Source of the DNA: Micrasema longulum
Taxonomy: Eukaryota > Arthropoda > Insecta > Trichoptera > Brachycentridae
NCBI GenBank assembly: GCA_022494885.1
Contig: JAGVSM010004991.1
Location: 61,528 to 125,527, forward strand
DNA: 64,000 bases
Reading direction: 5' to 3'
Positions 22,416 through 33,252 of this stretch are shown piece after piece. Both the position numbers and the translations under genes were made by a program. Position 1 is the first letter of the stretch; each line of letters starts with the position of its first letter. Under the pieces are notes generated by a model. The model did no database searches. It was not told the DNA's origin and saw nothing but the letters and a program-made list of their open reading frames with translations.

Positions 22416-23649
22416 TGTATTTTTTAAAAAGACTCCCAGAACATCATAGCATAATTAATGGACTTTGCCTTTATTGGGGCATTCGCTGAACTGCATTGAT
22501 TACTGTTTTGTTTCTGACAGGTAGTGGTAGCTCTATATACAAAATTACAAATTAGGGCAAAACAATAGCACGATTTTCACGAACAAAACACTCCAAATAT
22601 TGCGAAGAAAGGTCGTTTTTGCATTTGTTTTTTATTATGTATAACAAATTAATGCATCGCCAACCTTGCTCAAAGCTATCTTGTTTTATCACATTTCATC
22701 AAAATATTTAGTTACTTTATTATTTTTTGTATACATACGACCTCTTCAACTATCTTTTACTTCGTCAATCGCCAATTGTCCAATATTGTATTGTTCACAA
22801 TCCGATGTTTATCTAGTTCATTGAGACTTCTCTTACGAATAGAAATACCCTTAAATTCGGTTGCCTATTTTTTCACCGTCAGATGTGAAGAAACGCTTTC
22901 CTTTTTTACTTGTTTCAGTTGGCGATAAGATGCTTGAAAGGAAAAATATAACATCTCGGCTTGCCAGTTTAGCCATTTAAACCAAAAGCATACATCTACT
23001 TACAAATCCCTGTAAAAAATAAAAACATGGCTCACTTTATTGCGACACGTATACAAGTAAACAAAAAATATATAAATGATTTTACCTTGTAATGTTTTGA
23101 CTAGTTAACTTTTTTTTCTACATCTGCTGACTTTTCGAATTTTATAATTGTTACTTATTTTGCATTCATTGGAAAAATAAATGTTTGATGAGATCATAAA
23201 CAGGTCAGTTAAAGGAGAACCTATGCCAGATATAGAGCTGAAAAATGCTTAATCTTTGTCTAATTTCGATGAGGCCACATATAATATACACTCAATTCAT
23301 TGACATATTTTTTCAAAGACATGCCCTGAGGCCTCAAAAATTATGACACTTTACTCATGCCCAAACGCTCAGTTATGCCCATCGTGTATTTAGTCGTTCT
23401 TCGACCGCCGTCTAGGCGTGACGTTTAGAATCGAAACAAAAATGCCTACTTTTGTCATGAAAACGTGTAAAAACCTTTCGGATAAACATTGTAAAAAGGA
23501 ATATGTAACTTTTTTATTGATAAATATTTGTTACTGAGTGATGAACAAAACTTAAAACAATTAATATTTAAATATAAATATTATTAAACCTCAAACACGC
23601 CAAGTCTTCTTAGTTGATGCACTGATAGGAATACGTTTTTAAATATAAT
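22416..23649. other. AT-rich unannotated stretch
   Basis: No coding frame or recognised repeat. Confidence 0.4.
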
Positions 23650-23875
23650 AAACGTTTGTTAATATTATCTTGTCGTTCCAAAAAATCCAGTGAAAAGAAA
23701 TTAATCGGTGTAAATTATAAGGAATTTAAGGAATCAACCTGATTGGGATCCACCAAAAACGAATGTTGATTGTTAACGTTAAAATACAAACTTTTTTTTG
23801 CACCAAAAATAAGTATCCTTCAATGTTTAGTAGTACATGCATCCTCGTTGAATGCAGCCCTAGTAAAAATAAACA
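23650..23875 (-). mobile_element. Helitron-like family, internal fragment
   Basis: The inverse of the middle of the 38-kb copy: 'aaaaaatccagtgaaaagaa', 'ctgattgggatccacc' and a GAATGCAGCCCTAGTA block. Both ends are missing. Confidence 0.65.
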
Positions 23876-24935
23876 GTACTAGTAACTATGGGTACGTTTT
23901 CGTGTCATTACTTTTAAAAACATTTTACGCTACAGGGTATATCTATGTATTATATGTCAGTGGCTCAATATAATATTTAACCGAGAATTAAGTTTATTAA
24001 GTCGGTAGGCTGGATAAGGGTTGGCCGATGATAGAATCCCATCGCTCCCCTTAACTTGTGAAAGATGGCTCATTCAATCTTCTTTCTTCCTCATGATGGA
24101 TGACGTAATCAGACTGTCTCTGCCAGGAAGTTATTCCGAGGTAATCATTCATATTTCACTAAATACGAGTATGTATTCCAAACCATTACTTAAGTCACCC
24201 TTTTCCACATCGTTTTTCAATCGAAATCGAGTTTGTGACGCCGTTGGTGGTGTCTTTTGTGACCATTCTAAAAAATCCTTAATTTAACGTTCGTATAACT
24301 GGCTACTCTTTTATCGCATTTCATTCGTTTTTTTTATTTTTTATTTTAATTTTTTTTGTTGTTTTTTTTACGGTATACATAAGAGGTAAAACAGAGCATT
24401 GAAAAATAAAGGATAATTACATAGAAATGACATACATATAAAGAGTAAAAATAGTAATTAAAAAATCCCACAAAGGCATGGCCTGTTCGTGGGTATACAA
24501 GAAATGTTTATGAATTTTTGCTCCTTTAATAGATAGACAGTTTCAATATTTCTGTGCAACATAAAGAGAAAAGAAAATATTGTGTAAAAGATTCTAAAGT
24601 TTTTTTAATTGTAATTAAAAAAGGAAATAAAAATTATGAAAAAACATAAAAATATTCCTTATTATTAAAGGGCAACAAAATACATCGTAGAAAAAAAGAG
24701 TTCATATCTTTAGTTTGAATCCAGGATAGCGCGTGTTTTTTAAAAGAAGGAAAAGTTTGAAAGTTTGGGATTAATGAAATATTATCAGTATAAGTTTATT
24801 AATTTTATCGTTTATCGATCATTTCGTTACAATTTTTTTCATAAAAGATACGAGAGCTTTACTTCATTGTATTTTAATTTCGGGCAGATTATGAACGAGT
24901 TATGAACTCTATGATAAAAGTATTGAGAAAAGACA
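23876..24935. other. AT-rich unannotated stretch
   Basis: An 88-codon frame at 24021-24287 shows no family motif. The rest is A/T rich. Confidence 0.35.
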
Positions 24936-25131
24936 AGCGCCGTAGTGCAGTTTAGACGGCCAACTGTAACTGGCGTCGCGGGTTCGATTTCCGCCAGCTG
25001 CAAGAAAAAAAATCAAGATTTTTTTCTCAATTGGTCTGGGTGTTGGAAGGAGTTTTTATTAATCTTCTTCCATAATTCCACTTTCCCGCCCGCTGACAAG
25101 CCTCTACATAGAGGCTTAGCATGTTATTAGT
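24936..25131 (+). repeat. SINE3 copy, full length
   Basis: tRNA-like head 'gcgccgtagtgcagtttaga', B box 'gcgggttcgatttccgccag', A run, body 'ctcaattggtctgggtgttg', and 3' end 'gctgacaagcctctacatag' with AGGCTTAGC. The best of three copies. Confidence 0.85.
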
Positions 25132-25564
25132 TTAAAATAAATAAAAACTTACGAAAACATTTTTTTTTAAATTATTAAAACCTCCAAAATCTGTTTTTTT
25201 TTCTTTCTTTTAAACACCTGTGCTGTATTATTTATAAAAAAATTGCAAATTATAAACTTCCCTTGACCTACTGCCGTTCCAAGCAATGAAGGCAGTAACC
25301 AACATTTAAAAAGTTTTGAGGAAATTGAAAAAATTGGTTATGTTTTTGGAATTTTTATACCGTAATCAATTTCAAATACATTTTTAATCAAAACATTGTT
25401 GAAGTTCTCGATTTATTTTTTAGAGTAAGTTGTTTAGAAGGATTACATTTATTTATTACATGTAAAAAAACAAGTGTTTTTAATTTTTGCTTTTTTCGCT
25501 TGGAACTGCATTACAATAAATAACATTAAACCGTTATATATAATTTATTATGACATTATATTAA
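25132..25564. other. AT-rich unannotated stretch
   Basis: Nothing recognised. Confidence 0.35.
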
Positions 25565-25997
25565 GGCTTTACTGACAGAATGCATTAAGTCATTAAAATT
25601 GGCGGCCTCCGTGGCGTAGTGGTCAAAATGCTTGACTCACACACGGAAGGTTCCGGGTTCGATTCCCGGAGAGAACACAAAAATTTCTATATGATTTTTC
25701 TCAAGCCTGGGTGTTCTGTGATGTAATTCACCACTGCAATTGGGCCGCCTAGCCTGTTGTGGTGCAAAAAAGTGCATTTAAAAAAATGCATTAAAAAAAC
25801 AAGTTCCAAGATAATCGCATTTAAAGCTTTTTTATTCTCTCAAGGAATTATTTCTTTTCTCGTTTTTCAAGCTTTGGAAGAGTAATCCTTATTCTAGTCA
25901 AAGCATGAAATTTTATATAATCATATTTCATCTATATTAAAAAATATTTGAAGTATTATAAAATACTGTTGACTTAATGCATTCTGTCAGTATAGCC
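25565..25997. mobile_element. Inverted-repeat element split by SINE1
   Basis: The left end GGCTTTACTGACAGAATGCA (then TTAAGTCA) is the inverse of the right end, 28 bp with one mismatch. Removing the SINE leaves about 235 bp with no coding, a MITE. A clean target duplication is not evident. Confidence 0.75.
25599..25788 (+). repeat. SINE1 copy inserted in a MITE
   Basis: Full-length: head 'ggcggcctccgtggcgtagt', B box 'ccgggttcgattcccgg', 3' end 'gggccgcctagcctgttgtg'. CATTAAAA on both sides (25591-25598 and 25789-25796) is the probable target duplication. Confidence 0.9.
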
Positions 25998-26109
25998 GCG
26001 ATATTATAATCCCTCTCTAAACACGAGAATTTCGTAAGCGAGATAGAACGTTGTACAATCTATTCAAATCTTCGACAATCTTTGCTTATGTGTGCGTAAC
26101 AAAAGTTTT

Positions 26110-26830
26110 TATAGGAAATCAAAATAACATAAACAGACTACAAAGACAGCAAAATAAAATATTAAAGTAAGTATATGACCTACCCTATCTAACAACAACT
26201 AAAGAACGTTTTAAACAAAGTAAACAATTTAATGTAACTGAACTCTAAGCTAGAATCCTTAAAATTTATTCATAAATTAGCCATTATTGTAATTGTAGAC
26301 GAAGAATTAAAACTTGAAAAAATCTGTAGTAAACATGAAAACAATATGAGAATATCAGAAAAATATCATATACAACCTTTTAAAACGAGAAAAGGACAAT
26401 CCAGACTAATAAACTATGGACTGAAATTATACAATAAACTACCAGACAAAATTTTATTTAAATTATTTACTTACAATTCTTCATGGAGTTCCATTGTAAT
26501 TATGTTATAACTTATATTTACATGTAAGTTATTTATTTAAAAAATACTTGGTACACTCTGAAGTCTAAAGATACCCATTAGAGGGTGAAAGCGCTAATTG
26601 GTCAAAATAAATAAGTGGAAGTGTACCAAGTATTTTTTAAATTAATAACTTATATGTAAATATAAGTTATTACATCATTACCAGACAAAACTCAACAAAA
26701 GTCTCTTTACAAAAGAAATCTTTACAAAAGATGTTAAAAATATTATTATTAACAGTAGAATGTGAATTTGAAAAGTAAAAATATTTCGTTAAATGTATGT
26801 AACCCGTAAGGGTTTATGAATGAAATTTTT
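26110..26830 (+). mobile_element. LINE B copy, interrupted by a Penelope-like insertion
   Basis: It is co-linear with LINE B at 7268-8215 but on the other strand: 'gacctaccctatctaacaac' (tail segment), 'gagaaaaggacaatccagac' and the 3' end 'atgtatgtaacccgtaaggg'. Frameshifts prevent an open frame. It is split by 26452-26678, which duplicated TACCAGACAAAA. Confidence 0.85.
26452..26678 (+). mobile_element. P3: short Penelope-like insertion with hammerhead-like core
   Basis: A 227-bp insertion into LINE B, flanked by TACCAGACAAAA (26440-26451 and 26679-26690). It is built from inverted parts: AAAAAATACTTGGTACAC is inversely repeated downstream as GTGTACCAAGTATTTTTT, and 'ataacttatatttaca' with its inverse 'tgtaaatataagttat' lies outside. 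Between them is a CTAAAGA box, an ACCC/GGGT stem-loop and GAAA. The same core and the same 3' sequence follow the GIY-YIG frame at 54077-54427, which ties this insert to a Penelope-like element. Confidence 0.8.
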
Positions 26831-27335
26831 TTAAAATATCGTTCAAATCCGCCAGCTTTCACAAGCGAAACTAGTATGTTTAATTGATTTATCGACAGGC
26901 ACACTCACATAAATTATTGAACATTCGGACGCACTGTACGATATACATTTAAGGAAAAATGTTATTTCCTTAAACTTAGTCCCATGTACTCGTATGTAGT
27001 AGTGCTGTGAACGCACGGCACGCTTCAAAATGCGAGTGTCGCGTCCCGCCCCGCTACACAAAATATGTATTCATCCAAAACATTTGCATTTTTATGCAGA
27101 AATCTGCCAGCCACAGAAAGATGAAACTGAGATAATAGCACTTTTGTGAAAAGAGTTGAAATTAAATCTACACAACTGTTAAACGTTTTTTACTTTGACA
27201 AATTATAAATAATGCATACATTACTTTTTTTATATTACAAAAAAGAATTTAATTCTGTATTTTACCAGGTTTAATGATTAGTAAAGTCTGGCTAACTACA
27301 CAACTTAAGATGTACATTTTGAAGAAAACATGGCT
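26831..27335. other. Unannotated stretch
   Basis: AT-rich apart from a GC-richer patch at 26990-27060. No gene recognised. Confidence 0.35.
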
Positions 27336-27365
27336 GTTTTACTAGGGCTGGCGCCCTAGTAAAAC
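27336..27365. repeat. Perfect 13-bp stem hairpin
   Basis: GTTTTACTAGGGC, loop TGGC, then the exact inverse GCCCTAGTAAAAC. It is isolated in AT-rich sequence with no T run after it. Confidence 0.8.
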
Positions 27366-28163
27366 TCTGATGTATGCTGTGTCATTATGTATTGAACATA
27401 TTATTTTCCATTTACTTTAGGGTACTTAATTGTAACTTAATTCATTTGTTAAAATAACCTTTAAAATTATTTGTTGATTTTTTAAAGTCTGGCTTACCAC
27501 AAAACCTAACATGTGCACTTTTCTAAAAAGAGTCATATCTAATATTGAATAATACCTCATTCAAACTTTAAATGTATAAGGTGACATTCTGTATTAAAAC
27601 ATATTTTTATTCCACATGTTTTTAAATTAATGGATTTATAAAATTTAAAAAAAAAGTACTTATCCACTTAAGTTTATAAAATAGATTTCTGGAGGCATAG
27701 ACCTTCCCATCAGTATCTACATATACTGTAAGATTTTTCGATTGCTGTGGATGTTTTCTGCAAATTGAAAAATGCAATTTTTGTGATCAAAACTATTTTC
27801 AGAAGGTAATTGTTACATTACATTTTTTTTTTAAATACTTTTTTTTTATACAGGAGTTGCTTTATTATTTACCTTGCTTATAATATACAAGGTTTATATT
27901 TCAAAAGTGCATTTTTCTGCAATTAAATTTCTTTAAATTTATCTAAACTGTTGGGATCAGGAGGGATATACTAATGTGGGCCAATCAGGAACTTCTCAGC
28001 ATTTGCTTATGTGGAGAGGAAACCACTCAAAACTCTTCAGGAGAAGCCGTCCTGTTGGCAGTAGTCAACAGGCCTTCCGTTCCACAAGAGAAGTGTTCGG
28101 CATTTTCTTCCCTACTTTGGTTTATTTTACCGATTGCCTGCACTATATTAACCATGTATGATA
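27366..28163. other. Unannotated stretch
   Basis: 'aaagtctggctaactacaca' near 27284 and 'aaagtctggcttaccacaaa' near 27484 suggest a diverged local duplication of about 200 bp. From 27970 the sequence is less AT-rich and may be part of the LINE fragment that follows. Confidence 0.35.
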
Positions 28164-28289
28164 CTACCTCTCGTGTGAGTTCTTTATTACCACCGATGGG
28201 ATGTCGCATAGATCTTCACCCAAGCTTCTGCATCGCGCCTCCAGCTGTTGTCTTTGAAAGCTGAAAAGGGGGCAATGCATCAACAGGTG
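28164..28289 (-). mobile_element. Possible LINE C-terminal fragment
   Basis: The minus strand reads HLLMHCPLFSFQRQQLEA and continues to a stop after about 42 codons. The H-x(4)-C-P-x-F spacing resembles the histidine/cysteine motif near the end of several non-LTR reverse transcriptases (…EHxLxxCPxF…). Flanking sequence does not extend the match, so this is tentative. Confidence 0.3.
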
Positions 28290-28303
28290 AGGGACAACAG
28301 GAG

Positions 28304-28353
28304 GTTCTTTATCTCTGTTGTAACATTAACATATTACAACAGAGATAAAGAAC
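28304..28353. repeat. 20-bp stem hairpin at the end of family C
   Basis: GTTCTTTATCTCTGTTGTAA is exactly inverted at 28334-28353 around a 10-nt loop. Other C copies end in one arm of this word (tcatctctgttgtaatatg). Confidence 0.8.
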
Positions 28354-28590
28354 TTTTTAGAGAAGGGAATATACAGGGATTATGACCTGTCGTTGGCTGG
28401 TTTAAGTGGCCACCTTACACATTGTGTAAAATTCACCATTCTGCCTATATTTAAACATATATATTCCTTCGATTCTTCCATTTGTTGACGTTTGTGAAGT
28501 TAAAGAGCTGAAACCTTTATTGTTGCGGGTGAGATTCGTATGATCGAATTATTTCACCTACATACCAGGCAATGCGTGAAAATATTTTTC
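28354..28590 (-). mobile_element. Foldback family C copy
   Basis: Opposite orientation to the 12-kb copy: 'tgacctgtcgttggctggtt', 'gtgtaaaattcaccattctg', 'gaagttaaagagctgaaacc' and 'gcgggtgagattcgtatgat'. Non-coding. Confidence 0.7.
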
Positions 28591-29233
28591 AATTTTGATA
28601 CTTCTTGGACCAGATGGAATTATCAACAATGTTTTGAGTTTGTCCAAATTTGTGTCGACATGGACTGGATACAATACCCTAAGGAACTGGTAATTACATC
28701 CGTCCGTCCAGTCCGTGTCTACCAATACTGCACCCGATAACACTAATATAAAAAATATAAATCATTGTGGACTAGCTGCTTTCTGCATAACTACGTTTAA
28801 ATAATAACTCAAATTTGTATAATTGTAAATTGTAATTAGACAATAATTAAAAAGGAATACCTATGTATAACCGTTGGATTAAAATAATAAACAATGCTGT
28901 TTTCTATAATGCGAACCTTTATGTATGCTAAGGTGAATAAAATGGTAATTAAATATACATTCGTTGCAGATTCCGTTCTATAATTAGAAGTAAAACGTGA
29001 CAATTCTGTAAAGTAACGGATTCTTTGATCAAGGGTACTACTGTGCCAATGGCAAGGGCATCGACTTCATAATAATTCGTATTCACTCTATACACGTTTA
29101 ACCGCAGATTAATAAGTCTTACGTGGTTATTCTTCAGAATCAATTCAATAATGTTTATGTTTTGTCGTATAATAGGGATATATTACCTTTTTTTACAATT
29201 TTAGATTAATGAGGGTCTATGAAATACAACAAC
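28591..29233. other. Unannotated stretch with a shared word
   Basis: At 28630-28690 'gagtttgtccaaatttgtgt' and an ACTGGAT word recur near 31040-31070 and 56130-56180, always close to family C. The rest is AT-rich. Confidence 0.4.
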
Positions 29234-29457
29234 AACATTCCCTTTCCGCACCTAATGGTGCATAGGGCACTGCATTGGTACACCAATCGCAGTGTATCTT
29301 GATCATTTTTATTACATGAAGGTAAGAGGATCAGTCTTACGCTTCAGGTACCAGTCCATGGACGATGAAATATTCTGATGTGAAAACACCCTTTCAAATA
29401 AATATTTCATATCAACCATGAAGGCAAAAGCGCTGACCTTTACACCATGAGGCCGAC
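29234..29457 (-). repeat. SINE2 copy lacking the B box
   Basis: The inverse 3' end 'ccgcacctaatggtgcatag' and body 'acgcttcaggtaccagtcca' are clear. The head runs from 'atatcaaccatg' straight to 'aaggcaaaagcgctgac', so the B-box segment is deleted. Confidence 0.85.
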
Positions 29458-29794
29458 AAAAATAATACATATCTTAGATATTTGAATTGCACAAAATAAA
29501 TCTCTACCCATTTATTTTATGAAGGTATAAAAATATATTTTATATTGGTTTCTTGTATATCCGAAACAGAAAATCATCTCTGCTGAAAAATTATGAAAAT
29601 GGTTGTTTTCCCACTTTGATACTTAAGTCCTCAAATATTTTTAGAAATGTAATGGATTTAGAATAGATTTGATAACATCATAATTAATATCATTAATTAA
29701 TTGTCTTAATTATGGAATACTCTTGAGTAAAAAAAAACAAATATTTTTAAAATTACTTAATAATAATTTTGAATCCCCGCGAAAACGGTCCATT
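29458..29794. other. AT-rich unannotated stretch
   Basis: Nothing recognised. Confidence 0.35.
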
Positions 29795-30516
29795 GCAATT
29801 CAATTCGATTAATTTATTTTAAATATAACATATACATCACAAACATATATTAAATACGTACATATTATAAAAAAAGAGAAAAAAAATCACCAAAGAGACT
29901 CATGTCAAAGTAGTAGGAGAATCCTGCTCCGGAAAACGAACGAATGGAACAGATCAATATCCAGAGCAAAGTTGTTCAGCATAGCAGTAGCCCTTCCAAC
30001 AGGCATAACCATAGGCAGGTTGTTCCTGAATAGCGGAATATGAAACAATCTTTGCTGACACTGTCTTAGATAATTATCAGGAACATACAAACCAATGCTC
30101 CTCATAATCCCAGGATTGCTGGCTGTGTAGTCAAATACACATACCTTTTAGTCTCTAAACTGTTGTAGCCAAGCATACCCTTGAGAAACTCGGTTGGGTA
30201 GAGCCAAGGATAATACCCGCACTCTCTCATGTAGAGATATCTCAGAAAATTCTTCTGGATTTTCTCTATCATAAGAGAGTACTTCAGTGTTATGTGGCCC
30301 CAAATCATCGAGCCACTCTCGAGTCTACTTCGCACTAAGGAGTTGTAAAGAGTTCTCAGTACGCGGGTATTTTTGAAAACCCTGGCAGTACGCAGAAGAA
30401 ATCCTAACATCTTCAATGTATTTCCACTGATTGTCTCTTTGTGTTCATGAAATGTCAGAGTGCTCACAAATATAACTCCCAGATCCTTAACATTCGATGT
30501 TCGTATCAGATTCTGG
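29795..30516 (-). mobile_element. LINE D: non-LTR reverse transcriptase, 3' end
   Basis: On the minus strand the frame starts IRTSNVKDLGVIF and STLTFHEH, then NTLKMLGFLLRTARVF, LRTLYNSLVRSRLESGSMIW, IEKIQKNFLRYLYMRE and YPTEFLKGMLGYNSLETKR (30467-30102). After a frame change it ends with YLRQCQQRLFHIPLFRNNLP and MPVGRATAMLNNFALDIDLF (30105-29905). This is the thumb and C-terminal tail of a CR1/jockey-type transcriptase. The 3' untranslated end matches 51235-51340. Other pieces are at 34735-35072, 35990-36110 and 51235-51700. Confidence 0.9.
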
Positions 30517-30790
30517 CTACGCCCCTAATACGTCACGATTCGTAAATATTTTGAACTTTGTGGACTTTTAAATTTAAAGAGGACATCGTCAGACGTCACA
30601 TTTATTAAGCCCAAACATGTCGCGTTTTTGTAGGGACATATTTTTTAATTATTTCTTTTTTGAAGTTATGTATGAATACTTTTTTCCACAATATCTACGA
30701 GTATATTGATTCTGAAAACACAATTAATTTTTCTCAGTATATTTCATATATTTTTATCGGTATTTGTAGTATGTGATTTTTGCCTATTAT
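30517..30790 (-). mobile_element. Dispersed repeat B (MITE-like)
   Basis: It starts 'ctacgcccctaatacgtcac' and ends near GTAGTATGTGATT. The inverse copy is at 35073-35330. Non-coding; length about 260 bp. Termini are not strongly symmetric. Confidence 0.6.
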
Positions 30791-31099
30791 TATGGACGTT
30801 ACAGAAATGATATATTAATTGTAATATAATTTAAAAGGGTCAAACAGTCGACTTCAAAATGAAAACTGACACCCTAAAATTTATTCTCAATCCTGTTCAT
30901 TTAAGTGTTTATCGTATTTGAAATACTATAATTTTTACCGTTTTTTCATTTGATTACATCTTGGTCAAATAAAAAAGGTGTAATAGAATACTTACATTTT
31001 TATTATTTAAAAACAATGTTTTAAGTTTGTAATTTTTTTGTAGACAAGTACTGGATTCAACCCCCCAGAGAGCTGTTAATATTAACATATTATAATACC
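30791..31099. other. AT-rich stretch
   Basis: Holds the 'gtagacaagtactggattca' word (31040-31075) that accompanies family C; otherwise nothing. Confidence 0.4.
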
Positions 31100-31330
31100 A
31101 CTATATTTGAACATATAAATTCCTTCAATTCTTCCACTTGTTGATGATTGTGAAGTTAAAGAGGTGAAACCTTTATTGATGCGGGTGAGATTCATCTGGT
31201 TGAATTATTATTCACCCACATATATTACGCAACGCCCGAAAATAATGGTGAACTTTACACAGTGTGTAAAGTGGCCACTTTAACCAGCCAATGACAGATC
31301 ATAAGTCCTGTAGATGCCTATCTCTGTTGT
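31100..31330. mobile_element. Foldback family C, two inverted arms
   Basis: 31110-31240 runs in one orientation ('gaagttaaagaggtgaaacc', 'gcgggtgagattcatctggt'); 31243-31325 switches to the other ('aatggtgaactttacacagt', 'gtcctgtagatgcctatctc'). The switch shows that the element is a foldback. Confidence 0.65.
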
Positions 31331-32498
31331 GATGGGTTAATTATTTTTATTTATTGTGATTTCATGTTTTTAAATAAATTGCGGAATAGAATATTGAAAT
31401 TTTCGGATCATTTTCTCGATTATGTTTTCCCGTTGGTCATTTTAAGACAATGAACCGAAATAAAACAACAACAAAACTCAAATCAGCGTGTAAACTGGTG
31501 TATTTAGTTTAAAAAATCCTATAGAGTATCTTGATCTGGTGGCGTAAAATGATTTTGATCAGATTGTATTAAATGCAACGAAGTTTACAGCATCTGTATC
31601 TGTCTGAATAATGAGACCTTGTTCGCAATAATTTATGATTTCCCATCAAAGCACTTCCATAGTGACTTTATACCTGTTCCTTTATATTATATATAGTGTC
31701 TATGTAGGTCGGATCGTGTCGGGACGTGATAAACGGAGGCGCTCTACTATTTTCCGGATATTAAATTACTTCCGTGTTATGAAACTGACGGCAAATCCAG
31801 CATAATTCATCTACGTACGAGTGCATAACGAAGGGAATAATCAGTTACATGGATCAAATAAGTCAATTATTTATTTATTTACGGACTATTAAAAAAAATG
31901 GCAAACACAAATATTTATAATACATACAGGCACAATTGAATTAAGAATAGAATAACAAATTATGAAAATTAAAGCTAGGACGAAAAATTCAATAATAATT
32001 TCTACCTCAAGATAAGATCTGGGTACGTATTCTGATGGGAAGTTAAAATTTATCTCCAATTTTATCTACAAAGTAAAATTAAGTTTTCTGTATGTAAAAT
32101 AGAACGTGTTTACAATTTTTCTAAGCATTTTTAATTACCGATTACCGACGAAAATACTTTAAGTTTCATACAAATATACACACTTTCGTACATAAATATC
32201 GATTTTAGTTTATACCGTCTCAGTATATACCGATGAAGATAGCCGTTCACAATCGCGGCCCAGATCTATCTTATTTATTGTTTAAATCTAGAGAGACTTA
32301 CACCAAAAAAATCCAGATCTTGTCTCGAGTTTACATTGGTGCATGCAAGCCATAGTTTGTGCTGTGCTGATCAAGGAACAGAACATGTTTATTTCGCAAC
32401 CTACGGATCGGAACATTAAATGCCACTTGTTCCAGTAACGATGGTACATCAATAAAGCCATTATTAATTATTTTAATAACCGATTTATTGATATCGTA
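31331..32498. other. Unannotated stretch
   Basis: A GC-richer patch lies at 31700-31830 (tcggatcgtgtcgggacg). Positions 32130-32190 resemble 950-1010. No gene recognised. Confidence 0.35.
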
Positions 32499-32850
32499 AT
32501 GATGTCCCTAACCGCACCTAGTAGTGCATAGGGTACTAGCACTCCAATTGCAGCTTTTCTAGATCAAAGTAATCAATCTTACGCTTCCCTTGTCTTTCGT
32601 AAAACCCTCGACATGTCGTTTGAGCTAAAACGCTTTTTACCTTGATAGATTGGATTCCAATCAATTCCTTTGGCAAGTTAACAATCTTTTGCATCGTTTT
32701 GGTTTATATCTACCACATCGGGTACTATTCCTATGAAAAATATTCTAGCCATTGTTACCTTAATAAACATAATAAAATAATAATAAATCACCCTTAATAC
32801 CAATATTTCAAGTTCACCCGCCCAGGATCGAACCCTGGACCTACAGTATA
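32499..32850 (-). repeat. SINE2 copy with internal insertion
   Basis: The 3' end (inverse of 'gcatagggtactagcactcc') and the B box ('ccaggatcgaaccctggac' at about 32823) are both present, but about 110 bp of unrelated sequence lie in the body. Confidence 0.65.
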
Positions 32851-32924
32851 TTATAATTTAAATAACCGTTATACATTTGGAAATTCACTCATCGTAATAA
32901 ATTATTCATTCGTAAAAAGTAGTA

Positions 32925-32990
32925 TCTGTCCGGATATATGGAGAATACAGTTATGTGTGTGAATTGAACGATCTCAACTATTCTAAATAT
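32925..32990 (+). repeat. Module D 5' fragment
   Basis: 'tgtccggatatatgg' and 'acagttatgtgtgtgaattg' match the start of the 10-kb module D. Confidence 0.45.
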
Positions 32991-33252
32991 TATGAAAGGT
33001 TTAAAAATGGACTTGTTGATCTTGAAGTCATAAAATTTGATTGGAAAAATGAAGAATAAAGAATAGAGAGCAGAAATGTTATATCAGATAGTTAATTTAA
33101 TTATTTTCTCTAAAGAGTAAGTGTATTGCATTCGTGCTGTAAACAGTATATATAGTCAAAATAATATTTCAAGTTTATTTTTTTTACTTTGTTAGGAAAA
33201 TTGATTATGGAATTATAGAATTATTCAATAATTAAATTACAAATTTTAGTTA

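Noticed and set aside
22167..22449. Two overlapping frames as genes
   Set aside because: They are mirror frames on the two strands inside a GC-richer transposon; neither shows a domain.
27974..28264. 96-codon plus-strand frame as a gene
   Set aside because: The plus-strand translation has no family pattern. The only recognisable signal is on the minus strand, and it is LINE-like.
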